Origin: Erythrocercus mccallii
Taxonomy: Eukaryota; Chordata; Aves; Passeriformes; Dicruridae
Assembly: GCA_013397435.1 (NCBI GenBank)
Contig: VZRG01001696.1
Location: 1 to 64,000, forward strand
Length of the DNA stretch: 64,000 nucleotides
Direction: 5' to 3'
Positions 27,113 to 39,324 of the stretch are shown here, in pieces. The stretch's first letter is position 1; the number at the start of each line of letters is the position of its first letter. A program made the position numbers and the translations under genes. The notes beneath the pieces were generated by a model. That model made no database searches. It saw only the letters and a list, made by a program, of their open reading frames with translations, and was not told the DNA's origin.

Positions 27113-29429
27113 GCTTGCCTTTAATGAATTTAGTAATTTGTCTACAGATTCTTAGCCTGTAGAGGACACCATATGGTTCACCACTCTCATTATTAAAGCA
27201 CAGGGACAAGGAAAATGATGGAGGGCTTCCATTTCCTAGGCTAGGTTGGTAATAATACAATATTTCCATCACCCTGCAAGGAGGTGACATAAGTGCTTCA
27301 CTAGCCATCTCTGCTAAACCACATATTTCTCCTTCAGCACTGCTCTCAGAACTGTTATGGCAGTATTTATACTCTGCCAGAATCACTTCTCTGTGAGTAA
27401 AAAATGGTTATACAAGCAGACAGCACAGCAGCTACATGTAACCGTGTGCTCCTCTTCATGTGCACGCCCAATATTTTGTTTCCAAAGGCTGGCCATGGGG
27501 CATCTGTGGCAGGTTTCTGCCCCAGCCACCAAAGCAAAAGCTGTGCAGACAGAGCTTGGCTATATTTGGGCTTTCTAATTTTAAAGCCACACCACATTAC
27601 CACTGATCAAATTCTTCAGGGCTCTGAAATCGATCTCTGCAGTAAAGCTGCACCCACGGATGATGCCCATGTGATCCTGTTTAAATTGGAGCACCATAGA
27701 AAAGACAAACTATTGTGATTGCTTTTATTCCACTCTCTACAACAGATATTTTCCAGCCTGGTGCGTTGATAGGGGAGAAAAGCAGATTGATCCTTGACTG
27801 TCTTAACTGTGTCAGCAGAAGCCTCTGGTGCAGATCCAGCTACACTGGCAAGAGTTTGTGTTCTCTGGGATAGTTTGGCTTGCTCTGGTTTCTTTAGGAG
27901 CACAGAGAGCAGAAATGGTGATACAGCCACACACCCAAGAACAAACTGTGTTGCTCAAATCACTGTACCTGCATTACTGTGCAAGAAAAATCCTTCTGGG
28001 GCCAGCACAGCTTCCAAGTGCCATGCATCAGCTTTGAGAAACTTGAGCAACTGCTTTAATGTGTGACCAGATCCAGCTGTCACTCACTCCCAGTTGCAAA
28101 GGTTATCTCCCTCTTAGCAACGTGAGGTGAAGGAAATGTCACCTCTCCTTTGGTGCCTCCAACTTTTGATCCATGGCATTAGTTGAAGGCCTTAATGTGC
28201 AGGATTAGGAATGGAAGCAGATGTAGGTGGGTGCACATCTCCTTCTGCTGACGCTTAAAAGGTTGTGACTTTGAACAGAGGGACAGAGCAGACAGCTGGA
28301 GGCAATAACATCTTAAACTGCTACAGCAAGAGTTACCATCTGACAAAACACTTTGTAATGAAATTGTATACATTGACTTGAGAAATACAGATGTTCATAT
28401 CATCTGCTAAAGCATCAAAAAGTAGGGAGAATATGTGGTAAATTTCCTCTGTGGGCCAGCATTGCCCCAGGACTTCTGTGGCTGAAACCAAGACTCAACC
28501 CTGGTGCTTTCTCTTTTGTGCTCTCCTTTTTCAGTCAGTCTCTAGCAAGGGAGGGGTGATGGTTTTTCAAGCTTTCCTGTGCTTGCTGTTAAGGAGATCT
28601 GCAGGCTGGGGCTTTTCTGATGCTCAGCTGTGTGAGCAGGAGCAGGACAACCCTGGGACCTGTTCTGATAGACACCTGAACATGCAAAGAATGTCTCTCG
28701 TTACCCTGGTTGGAAGGTGAGTGATGGAGCCAGAAGCAGAAGGGGCAAGAGCAAAATTGCTCCAGTTAAGGGCACTCAGTGCCTTGTCCCAAAACACCCT
28801 GAGTCCTTCTCAGTGACTACTTTTGTTATTACTGCCATATTGCAGGGAACTGAGCCTCCTGCTGCTTCCCAGATGAGACTCAGACTCCCTCTTGCTAACT
28901 TTCCTGCCGAGCCCTGGTAGCTTTGGAGCTAGACCCCTTTAAAGATTGCAGAGGGATCCCCTGCCAACAGGAGGGACAGAGGATTCCTCATGCTCCCTCC
29001 CTGGCTCCCCTCCATGCTCTCGTATCAGACAAAACCAGATCTTCTCAGCCTGAGGAAAGCACTGAGCCAAAGCTGTTTTCATTCAAGGCACATTTTCCAC
29101 CCCCTAGTCTTATTATATGGTGAGATGGAAGATGAAGAAAGAGATGAGCTAATGCCACTGCCTTTTCTCTAAAAAGCTGCTGATCCTCCTCAGAAAAGCA
29201 TACCTCTGGTGGAATGAGTCATCCAGCATTTCCTACTCATTTCTTAAATTATCAATGGAGAGAAAGAGAGATGCTCAAAGATGCTGAATTAATATCTGGA
29301 AGCTTCTAGGGATGCCTTTTGCCTTCTCTAAATGGTAGAGAGAATTTTCTTTAGGAAGGCTGGAAGAAATGTTTCTATACCATGGGCTAGAGACCCGAGA
29401 AGCAGGCTGGTGCTGACCTGAATCAGATC
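27113..29429. other. Intergenic spacer, no supported gene
   Basis: Unique sequence with short chance frames. Nothing in it matches a known exon, RNA or repeat by eye. Confidence 0.5.
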
Positions 29430-29640
29430 AGAGTCACAGAATATTCTGAGTTGGAAGGGATCCACAAGGATCATCAAAATCCAGCTCCTGGCCCTGCACA
29501 GGACAGCTCCAAGAATCCCACCATGTGCCTGACAGAGCTGTCCAAACACTTCTTGAGCTCTGTCAGGCTTGGGGCTTTGACCACTACCCTGGGGAGCCTG
29601 TGCCAGTGCCCAACCATGGTCTGGATGAAAAATCTAAAAT
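29430..29640 (-). mobile_element. CR1-type LINE, 3'-end fragment (diverged subfamily)
   Basis: It starts with the CR1 end motif (agagtcacagaatattctga), then gttggaagggatccacaaggatcatcaaaatccagctcctggcc, and continues with landmarks of one CR1 subgroup: acagctccaagaatccc, gagctctgtcaggcttggggc, and gagcctgtgccagtgcccaacca. The terminal motif at the left places the element on the minus strand. The 5' part is missing and no coding capacity remains. The right boundary is approximate; sequence to about 29.85 kb stays moderately G/C-rich but is not clearly CR1. Confidence 0.85.
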
Positions 29641-29884
29641 CTGGGTGCTTCTTTATGCTTGGACAATGCCCACTCTGGAAGTGCAGGAGTACATCTGTGG
29701 TGCTCCAGCCACTGACTGGACCTCAGCTCATGGGACAAGTCCAGGGGCAGACTCAATGTACTCTAGCAAGGCTGAGGAATTCTGGCTGCCAGATCACCCC
29801 TCTTATTCCAGGTTCTGCCTCTGCTACTCCTCCTCACAGGCTGATGTGAACAAAGCCTAAAGGAGGTGGCATTCATCAGGCAGT

Positions 29885-29968
29885 TTGCTCCCTTCCCTTG
29901 GCTCATCCTGCTCCTTTTCTCCCTTCTCTCTTACCACTCTTTTCCTTCTCGCTCTTCCTCCCACTCAG
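29885..29968. repeat. Pyrimidine-rich low-complexity tract
   Basis: The plus strand is almost all C and T (for example ctccttttctcccttctctc), with scattered purines. No fixed unit is present. Confidence 0.55.
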
Positions 29969-31393
29969 CAAGCTTTGCCCCGAAGGTCAGAGCTGCTGCT
30001 AGCAGCTGTTTTATTTCTTGTTAGTATTTGAGGAGTTCCCTCCCTGCCTCCTAGGTCTGCCTGCAATCACTACAGTGACATATCTATAAAATATCTGCAC
30101 CTCCAGTCTAACGACACAAACTAGATTTCAAGGCTATTGAAGTAACAGGGTATCTTAGCAACAAATATTTATTTTAATAACAGTATTCCCAGCCATGTTA
30201 AACAAGTACCTACTTCAACAGTCAGAATGCCCTACAACATTTTATTTTGTACCACAACTTACCTTCTGCTGGCTCATCTTCACTTTAAAGAGCTACTAAA
30301 GTCAATGCCATTGTCCCAGAGAGGTTGTCCTCAGTGACTTCCCAACATTTTAGAACAATACCCAAAAGGAGCAGGTCACTGCTCTCCTGCTAACCACCCA
30401 CACAGATTTGATGAGGGAGCTTTCCTCTCACTATCTGCTAGAAATTTCTTCTTGTTGCTGGTGTTGATCTGCTCAGAGGAGTTGTTGAACTGATTTCTTG
30501 TATTGTTTGTTTACTACATATCAACATTCCCACTATTTCCCTAGCAAGGACCACCAGGCTGATACCTGCTCTCATCACAGCTGATCCTTCACTGACACCC
30601 TCTCCTTGAAGCTTTCAGGAAGCAGCAAGTGACATCCCAGCAAAATTCCCCGCTACTGCTTGTTCATGCTGCTCACCCAGCTTGCCATGAGGTTTCACCA
30701 TCCATTTCCTCTGGCCCTTATTAGGATTCCAGGAAGGATTTTTCTTTAAAAGAAATTTCCAATTTCCTCTCGAAAATTAGCTGTAGTGGAAACATTCACA
30801 TATCAGAAATAATGGCTAACATAACCACCTAGCTTTACTGTTTTATTGTCATTGTACATTTTGCAATTACCTTTTCCTCTCCCCTGCTAGCTAAGCCAAG
30901 AGACTGACTGTGACATCAAACCATAATTTGTATGGTCATCGTTATAAATTTATGAAAGCAAGTAATAGTTTGTCTTATGGAATAAAATAACACAGCATGA
31001 AATTAGAGTAGCTTATCTTCATATTCCTTGGACAGCACATTGTTGCTCCCTGATGGGTTGAAAGCTCTTTCTTTTGATAAACTCACTAGTATCTGCCTTT
31101 GTACTCTCCTAGTGAGATATTTTAGTGACAGAAACATCCAGAAATGTTTTTCTCAGCATCACCCTATACAGGATAAATTTAGCACTTCTTGTCCCCAGCA
31201 CCCACTGGGGTTCAGTTTTGTTTCTGGAAGGGAAATCTGTGGTCATCAGAAAGCACAGCCTCCCCTAGTGCACATTTTCATGGCCATTGTTGAGCAATAT
31301 GTTCTCCAGTTCTCTCTATTTTTCCATATTGCCTCCTGTTAATTTGTGTGTCAGCAGCAGTCAATCAAGTGGCATCAGAGCAGGTCTACTCCA

Positions 31394-31485
31394 GGGATTC
31401 AGCATGATCCAGCCTGGGCCAGTGGGCACTATCCTGGCTCCTGGGGATGATCCAGCATAGGCCAGAGAGCAGTGGCTCAGCTCCC
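31394..31485. repeat. Imperfect tandem duplication, unit about 45-50 bp
   Basis: Two adjacent segments share the order gatccagc-t-ggccag, ag-gggc/agtggc and ggctcc / gctccc (first copy 31394-31442, second about 31443-31485). The copies differ by several substitutions and small indels, so the duplication is old. Confidence 0.5.
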
Positions 31486-31926
31486 AGACTCAGCTGCAGG
31501 CTCCTCACTGAATTGCTCCACTTCCAGGTTGACTTTGTCCATGAATATTCTCTCTTCCACGTGCCACCCTCCTCCCCCAGTTACAAATGAATGTTTGTGT
31601 ACAGCTCAAGGAGAAACACCTTTCGCAGCTTCATAAAAATAAATGATGTCAGCTGCTGCTGAGTTAGTCAGGAAGTTCTGCTGAGGACAAAAGCTGTTCT
31701 AAAGCTGCCATCATGCAGTATTTAGCAATCCCACCTGTGCTAGTGGGTGGACCTACTATCCCACCAACTGTGTGCATGGACAGGGGAACTGGTAATGACA
31801 CCCATCTCCCTGAAACAGCCACAGGATTCAAACAAATGTTATGGCAAGAATCACTGTTTACACCTGGATAGCTGAGCACTGCTTATGTTGAAAGAGGAAT
31901 ATTGCTCACCTCTCTCATTCTTGCTT

Positions 31927-31950
31927 GGGTTGAAGGGTTGAAGGGTTGAA
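31927..31950. repeat. Triple octamer repeat GGGTTGAA
   Basis: Three perfect consecutive copies of GGGTTGAA. This is short and probably a polymerase slippage product. Confidence 0.85.
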
Positions 31951-34900
31951 GACCAGACCAAACAGGTGATGTGACCTGTGCTGCTCCCCAGACAAGTAAA
32001 AGGAGTGTTTTGGGTTGGATGCCAGACAACTCATTGTGGTCTGAAAACAACTTTTCCTCTGATTCTCTTAGCATAACTTCATTAGTGACAAGGACTGAGA
32101 GTGAAAGTGACAGCCTCATCATTTGATTTGATTGCTTATTGTGTTAATTTGGTACGGAAACACTTTGAAGCTATTAATCTATTGATTCATTTTTTTCTTG
32201 AGAACATAATTTGATTACTGTATTTTTTGCATTTTTATTAGCTTTGTAAATAAACTAAGTAGCACGCTTGCTTTCAATTTATGTTTGCTCTATTATTCAG
32301 TTTGATAAATTCTATTAAAAAGGCCACTGAGCTGCTTAGGGTTAGACCATTCCAAAGACAAGTCTGCCTAATATGGCCAGGGCAAATCTATCCTTGTAGC
32401 TCTTCTTCCACATTATCCATATACAGCATATACAGCTTTACTCTGTCCAGCAGCACTACCCACTCCCCTCTTCATAAAGCACAGCTGGCTCCTCCAAATG
32501 CATCACTGTTCTGTTTTCTGATGTGTGAGCCACATTTTTTGCAGCTGCATTAACCAACCTTTGCCAATGTCCCTCTAAGCCAGTACCAGCCCAAAAACAC
32601 ACTCCAGTTTTTCTAGGTGGAGTTCTTCTCCCCATTCATCCACAGTAGGCTGCTCATACATATCCACACACAGCCCTATAAATTAGGGCAACCTGAATTC
32701 ATAAAAGCAGGCAAGCTGTTGGTGGTTTGGGCTGTTTTTAGCACTGCTGCTCAGCTGAAACAGAAAAAATGGATGCAGGCTAGGCATTTAACTTGCTGCT
32801 CTCCAAACACAAAGCGCTTTTCACCATTGCCAAGGTGTTCACTTCCAATCTCAGATTCTAAGAGAATCTGACACCTGTTGTAAGGCAATACCTCTTGGGA
32901 TAAATTTACTTTTTATGGGTCTCAACAGAGGAGATGCCATGAAAGCTATAGTGTTGAGTGCTGCTTCATAAACTGGCCTAAATTTAGGGTTTGTTTACAG
33001 CTAGAGCAGCAATGCATTTCAAAGCATTGGTTGAATTGTAGCTAGGAAATTGAAGATGAGAGATCTGACCTTTAAACATGTGAGCTCTTTGTCTAATGAA
33101 AGTACAGCCACCTATTCTTCCTCCCTCCTGTGAAGGCTGACCTTCACCCTCTGGGCTTTGCAACATCATCACCCTCAGTGTGCCCTGGGAGAATGAAATA
33201 AACTTCCCTCTAGAGACTATCAGTGTTTCTTGATCATGGACACTGTCAGTGAGTCATCAATTAGATAATCAGTTAAGTATAAAGCTAGAAATTAGCTGGG
33301 AAAATGATGGAGAAAGATCCCATCAAATATTTGTGCCTAAGCAGACAGAGATCCTGCTCAGCCAGGCTTAAATCCATTTGTGTTTAAGCAAACATTTAAT
33401 GGCCACTGTTTGTTCAAGGGAAATGTGGAGAGGGGCCATTCATCAGTGCCTGTACAAATCCACGCTGCAGGAATTGGTACCAACATGGTTTAACCCTCAC
33501 TGTTTGGTCAGGGGGTGTTTGGGAGAGCATGAGGAAGCACAGAGAGATCAGAGAATGAAGCAGGCAGCACTTTTAGTCCAGACCCATGGGACATGGGATG
33601 CCTGGCAGTGGTGAGGAAGAGGAGGAATCCTTGAGAAGTGGTGAAGTCCTTGGCCAGAATCAAGGTGTCAGTGGTTCTGAGCAGGAGCACAGGATGAGAT
33701 GCGTGAGCAGGAGCTGGGCAGAAGGGTGCAGCTAAGTAAAACTCTTTATGTGCACTGCTCCACTCTGACATTAAAGATCACTGAGGTGGACTTGTTGGTT
33801 GGGAGAGGGAGACACTGATAACTATTTAGAACATGGTACAAAACCTGACCCCTGTCTGGATGAAATGGACAGCATCCAGCCCTGCTGTCCAGAGATAAGC
33901 GTGGAAAGAGAATTGGGTATCTTGGCAAGATTTCTGCTGGAGCTGAATTCAGACTACAAACTCATACATCACTTGCAACTCTTCAATCCTTGTTACTCTC
34001 TTTGCTATCTTGAATCCAAGTCCTCTGTCTTCTGGAGTTCAGTTCTTATTTTAACTGAGACATTTTTCCTGAAGACCAACTCTCCAGTTTAGGGGCAGGC
34101 AATAAATTAATAAAAAGATAGGTATAAATCATCAGTCGTGACTTGGAATAGCTCTGCAATTATTCGGGTCTATAAGGCTTAGCTAATGTTTCTAATGTAA
34201 TATTCTGCCACGAGATTTAATTTGCCTCATATGAGTCATTTAGTAACCTGAGCATAGATGTAGAACTGACAAATATCTATTAAACCAGTATGTTCAGATA
34301 CAAATAGGGTGGATTTGTCCATCACTAGGTATTATGGCAACACTGAGCAGATGATTTTGGATAGATAGCCTCAGCTGTAAACTCTATTTAATTACACATT
34401 TGTTATTCTCTTATTGTTATCTGTCTTCCATTGAGCCATGTGCATCAAGAGCTCTCTCACATGAGATTTCTGGGCACAACTAATTTACATTAAGTGGTTT
34501 TCTTAGTCATCTCTTTGTTACGTTCTCATCTGAATATAATTCCACACCATGGACTGGGCCTTTTTCAGTGGATTGGAAGTGGCTCGTGGTCACTCCGAGA
34601 GCTCATGACTGAGGTATGAGATACCACTGAGGTCACAAAAACCACAGAAGGTTACAGCAACAGTTACCACACCTCCAGTAACTTCCATTGAATTGTCCAT
34701 GACAATTCCCAGCACACCTCCATGTGCTGTTGTCTGCATGTGCTAGAAGTGATATTGCACTTTTTATAAGCTAATGGCAATTAGCAGAACTGTGGCTGGT
34801 GGTTATTTTAGGCAGCATTGTCTCTGATGTTAGCCCTCAGTTTTCTTCTCAGCAGTTGCCAGGATGGACCTGAACATGATATTCTTCTTGGTCACAAGGT

Positions 34901-37900
34901 CCTTGACTATAAAACTGGTTAAAACTGCCTTCGGTCCAAAGTAACCTGTCATAAAAAAAAGCTTTTTCAAGTAAAATCAATGGGAAAGCACCTACTGGTT
35001 AAAGAGAAAAAATGTAAATGGAATTGAAAAGCAAAAGCTAAGAGAGGAGGGTATTCAGTCAAGACCTGACACTCTCTGTGCCGGATCTGTGCTTTTCTTC
35101 ATCACCTTTCTCTAGATAGGAAAAAGTGATGCACTTCTTGCCGTACCACCTGCATGTTACCCAGGGAGATAATATTCCTCAATAAAAAATGAAATGCAAG
35201 GCTGTACACTTTCAGAGCTAAGCCTCATTTTTAAAATTCAAGCTCCTCACATCTTCAGGCAAAATAGCATGCAGCATTTAATCTATAGACTTTTTACTCC
35301 CGTGTTTTGAATTAATATTAACCATGAGCAATTCTACTGGAAGAAAAGACTGAACACCAGTGTTGCAGAATACACTCCTGGATGTGGATGGGTTTCTGAA
35401 GAGACTATCAGCATTTCCTTTTCTTGTTTTATTGTGCCTAACTAGAGGAAACCCCCAAAAAATCAGATAAACCTGGCACCATACAGCCCTAAACTTCCCT
35501 TGTCATCTACCTTCCAGACTTAATTTCTCTCTGCCCTCTTTCCACTGCACTTTGGAATAAAACAGGTCTTTAATAAGTGTTGATTACAAAATGCCCTGAT
35601 CCCATCCTGCTTAGATTGCATGAATGGCCTATTGCTGGACTGTTCCGAACTTGACCCTCATTCTGCATCCAAATTCAATGATACAGCCATTCATCAGCTT
35701 GATTTTGGCAGTGTTCTACATGCCCTCTGAAACATTATTTTTGGCAGGCTCTCAAAGCACGAGCGACTTTCAGCATACAAATCTCATTTGCTGCATCGTC
35801 TCCTTCGTGATCCTTGATCAGCAGGAGCTCAGGACCTCGGCTGACTAGCACAGAGCCAAAAATAGTGTGTTTGTCAGTGCAAGTCTGAAACAGCCATTAA
35901 TATGTAACCTCAGTGACAGCAGTTGGTGTGTGCATCTGTGCTGCTGGTTGTTGGTATGTGCTCTGTGACTGCTTCTCTCCACCTGTGTTCATGCGAGCTG
36001 CTCAGCAGGAGGAAGGTGCCCTAAAAGCACTTGCAAATGAAGCAAGTGTTGCAGTAAGTTGATTTGTCCCACTAAAGACTGGAGATGGTAACCACAAAGA
36101 GCAGGCCCCTAAATTAGGGCCTTTTTTTTTCATTAGAGATGCAGTAGTAATGACTGTGTATTTTTAAGCTTTGGAAAATTTTAGAAGCATTTCTATTCTT
36201 TTTGATGGTCTGGAGTTGAATTTTGGTTACCCCTGTGCAACCAATGGGGAAATGGCAGCACAGAACAAATCTGGGGATCTCCCTGCCACTCAGATTTTCT
36301 TCTTGGAGGACCAGTTCTCAGGCTTTTTCTAAGACTGCTGGATCTCAGCTCTTTAAGTTCTCAAAGCCTCCAGCAAAAAGCACAAGGTGCCGTTCCATCC
36401 CTGTGTGCAAGGTGTGAGTGTCCCTGCAGCAGCTCTTTGGGAATGCAGGAGGAAGTATTTGATTGCTGCAGCGCCTTATACAACCCAGCAATACCCACAC
36501 ACAAAGGTCCCTGATCCCCCTGTAATTGAAGAAATGTTGTGGGGATCTGCTCAAGTCCACTAAGGCACAAGAGACACCACTGCACCCCCAACACCTCTCT
36601 TCAGATGCTCGTGCAGGGAAAAAACTGGAGGAGGTGCCTGGACACTGGCACTGTCCTTCACTCTCGCAGAGGGAAACCTCAGGACAAGAAGTGATTCAGC
36701 AGAAGAAGATGCAGTGCAGGAGTGATTTGTTTGGCAGAGACCCCATTGCAGGTCTAAAGCTGCTGTCCTGCAGCACCTCTTCCACTGAAAATGAGTAAAA
36801 CCAAAACCTTTGCCTCTCACAGAAGGCAGATACTAAACATGAAGCCACCTGGCACTGTTTCCTCTTAGGTAATATCCCAATCTAGCAAGCAGGTGTCAGC
36901 CTTCAGAGCAGTAGCAACCAGCTTTGTTCTTTCAGCAAGGCTAAGGGGAGTCCTTGTGCTCCTCTGAGAGCTGAGCACAGCCCTTGCCAGAGCAGGTCTT
37001 GGTGCCCCTTTAATGACAGAAAAAACAGGCACTCAGACTGCAAGTGTGATTCTTCACTGAGCTGTAAGTATTTCATGCCAGTAAATAACTGTAGTAAAAT
37101 CTATGTTCTAAGCCAGTAAAATCTATTTTGTGATGATGAGGGATCAGGCTCAGTAAAACATATCCAGAAATTAAACAAGTGAAACAGAGCAAACAGCTCT
37201 GTCCTATCAAGGTAATTTATATGCTGTTAACCACAAGAAAAAAACACAACCCAACATGCACAAGAGACATCTGGAAATGAAAATTAACTAAAACCAGACT
37301 ACCAACATAAACAAGAGAGAAATACAGCCTCCAGATCTGTGTAGCTGAGCCTGATGTATATCACAAACTAGATTGCTTGGGGTTTTTGTTTTTAAAAGAA
37401 CACAACAAATCAGGGAGGAAATTTTCCATTTAAAGCCATAACTTCTCAATTCAGACATTTGTGAGGGCATAAAAGACAGAAGCACAGAGGAAAAGAATAA
37501 TCTGCCAAGAGTTCTACATGCATGTTGGTCCCAGAAATAATTGAATAACAATAACCACTATTTGAAAATCATTTTGGTTGCCAAAATTCACAAATAATAT
37601 TATTTACAATCTGGTGTATGACCACCTGCAGATTTAACTGAATTTAAAAATATATACTAACACATACACACATAAATTTGGAAAAATAGTTTTAGTTTTA
37701 ATTTTATTTTAAAAAATGACAGTTAAGCAAGCACATTGTTTCTCTGTTGCTGTATTGTCTTACATTAAGGGCATTTGCTTCTCATTGTGAAAAAATTTCT
37801 GGGTTTGGTTCATTTCCTCTAAATGTGTGAAAAGGCTGTACATGCTCCTAGCTGAAGAAAATCTGGGCATGGTTTTCACCTCATCACTGACCTTGACTAT

Positions 37901-39082
37901 TTTCTTGCCTATCTAGCTATGAAATCTTCATCCAAACTGCAGTGGGATTTGCCATCTGTTTGATTCCCCTGCAGATCTGGGCATAGCAGTTTTATGATCT
38001 GTTTCCATGCCTATAATAGAATTTTTTAAAGGTGGCAAATGCTACTGCTTAAAAAACTGGGGGGATGCTGCTTATTTGTTTATTTTCAGTATTGGAAAAA
38101 ATATCCTTATGGAGCTTTCTTTTGCTCATATAACCCCCAAGATCCCACCAAAACAAACATTTGCTAAAATAGTGGTAAGCTCAGCAAAGCAGAAAGGTTC
38201 AGGTTTTGAATTATATACACTAGATCTTAAACAATACTGCCTGCCAAATCCAGAGTCCACATAATTTTCAAGCACACAAGTAATTTTCAAATACCAGGCT
38301 AGTTTTGCAGCGCTGACAGACTAAAATGATCTCCTGCTTTACTTAGAAGTTGACCCAGTTTGACAGAAAAATCTTCAGGAGAAAGCAAATGTAGAACTTT
38401 GTATTTTATTTGAAACTACTTTACCAACTACAGCAAAGCTCTGAAGGTCAGTAATGTTATCCAGGCACTAAATTCCAAATCCTACATCAAAACAGAGGTT
38501 ATTTCCACAGTGTGTTGTTGTGGTGAGGTTTATGCAGCCCCGTTTTTATGTTTTCTTTTGCTATATGAAATTGAGTATTGAATACAAGTGACATCATTAA
38601 AAATATTTCAAATGAGTCAACAAACTCTTTATCTCAGTTCCTAATACAGGTATATTTCTGGGGGTTGTCCAGAAAAAGAAGACATTTTAACAAATACATA
38701 AAATTCAGTACCAATGTGGACATCACACATTTCAAAGACAATAAATCAATAAAAATTTTATCAGCCTCCACTATGCATCCTTAAAAAGACAAGCCCTAGT
38801 TGATTACCTGCTAATTAAAAATCTGTGTGTCTCCAGTCTGAGCCTGGATGCAGCAGGCCCAGTGTGACAGGCCAGCCGTGCTCTGTGCTGGGGACAGTGG
38901 CACATGGACAGGACCTCACCTCCTTGCCCAGGCTGCTCCTCCTGCCAGGGGTGTCACCTGCAGCTAAGGCAGCAGGGGAGACTGTAAGGAAAAGAGGAGG
39001 GGGGTGATGGTGTCCAAAAGCAATAAAAGGGGGAAGATGTCTATAGAGTAGCACCTTTGAGGCAGGAGATCAGAAAATGGAT

Positions 39083-39324
39083 GAGGAGAGGAGAGGAGAG
39101 GAGAGGAGAGGAGAGGAGAGGAGAGGAGAGGAGAGGAGAGGAGAGGAGAGGAGAGGAGNNNNNNNNNNNNNNNNNNNNNNNNNNNNNNNNNNNNNNNNNN
39201 NNNNNNNNNNNNNNNNNNNNNNNNNNNNNNNNNNNNNNNNNNNNNNNNNNNNNNNNNNNNNNNNNNNNNNNNNNNNNNNNNNNNNNNGGAGAGGAGAGGA
39301 GAGGAGAGGAGAGGAGAGGAGAGA
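39083..39324. repeat. (GGAGA)n microsatellite spanning an assembly gap
   Basis: Perfect pentanucleotide repeats of gagag/ggaga run from 39083 to 39158 and resume from 39288 to 39324 in the same purine-only register, with Ns between. The plus strand is wholly purine. The repeat accounts for the long frames here with monotonous RGEER or LLSSP translations, which are not genes. True length is unknown. Confidence 0.95.
39159..39287. other. Assembly gap (129 N) inside the GGAGA array
   Basis: A run of 129 undetermined bases flanked on both sides by the same pentamer. The odd length suggests an estimated gap size, in contrast to the exact 200-N gap at 21848. Confidence 0.98.

Larger units (their letters stand above)
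29641..39082. other. Intergenic spacer, no supported gene
   Basis: Includes a pyrimidine-rich tract (about 29885-29968), an imperfect duplication (31394-31485), a triple octamer (31927-31950) and A/T-rich stretches with homeodomain-like TAAT motifs (about 32110-32310 and 34080-34310). Short frames on both strands are unremarkable. I find no exon, RNA gene or intact mobile element. Confidence 0.5.
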
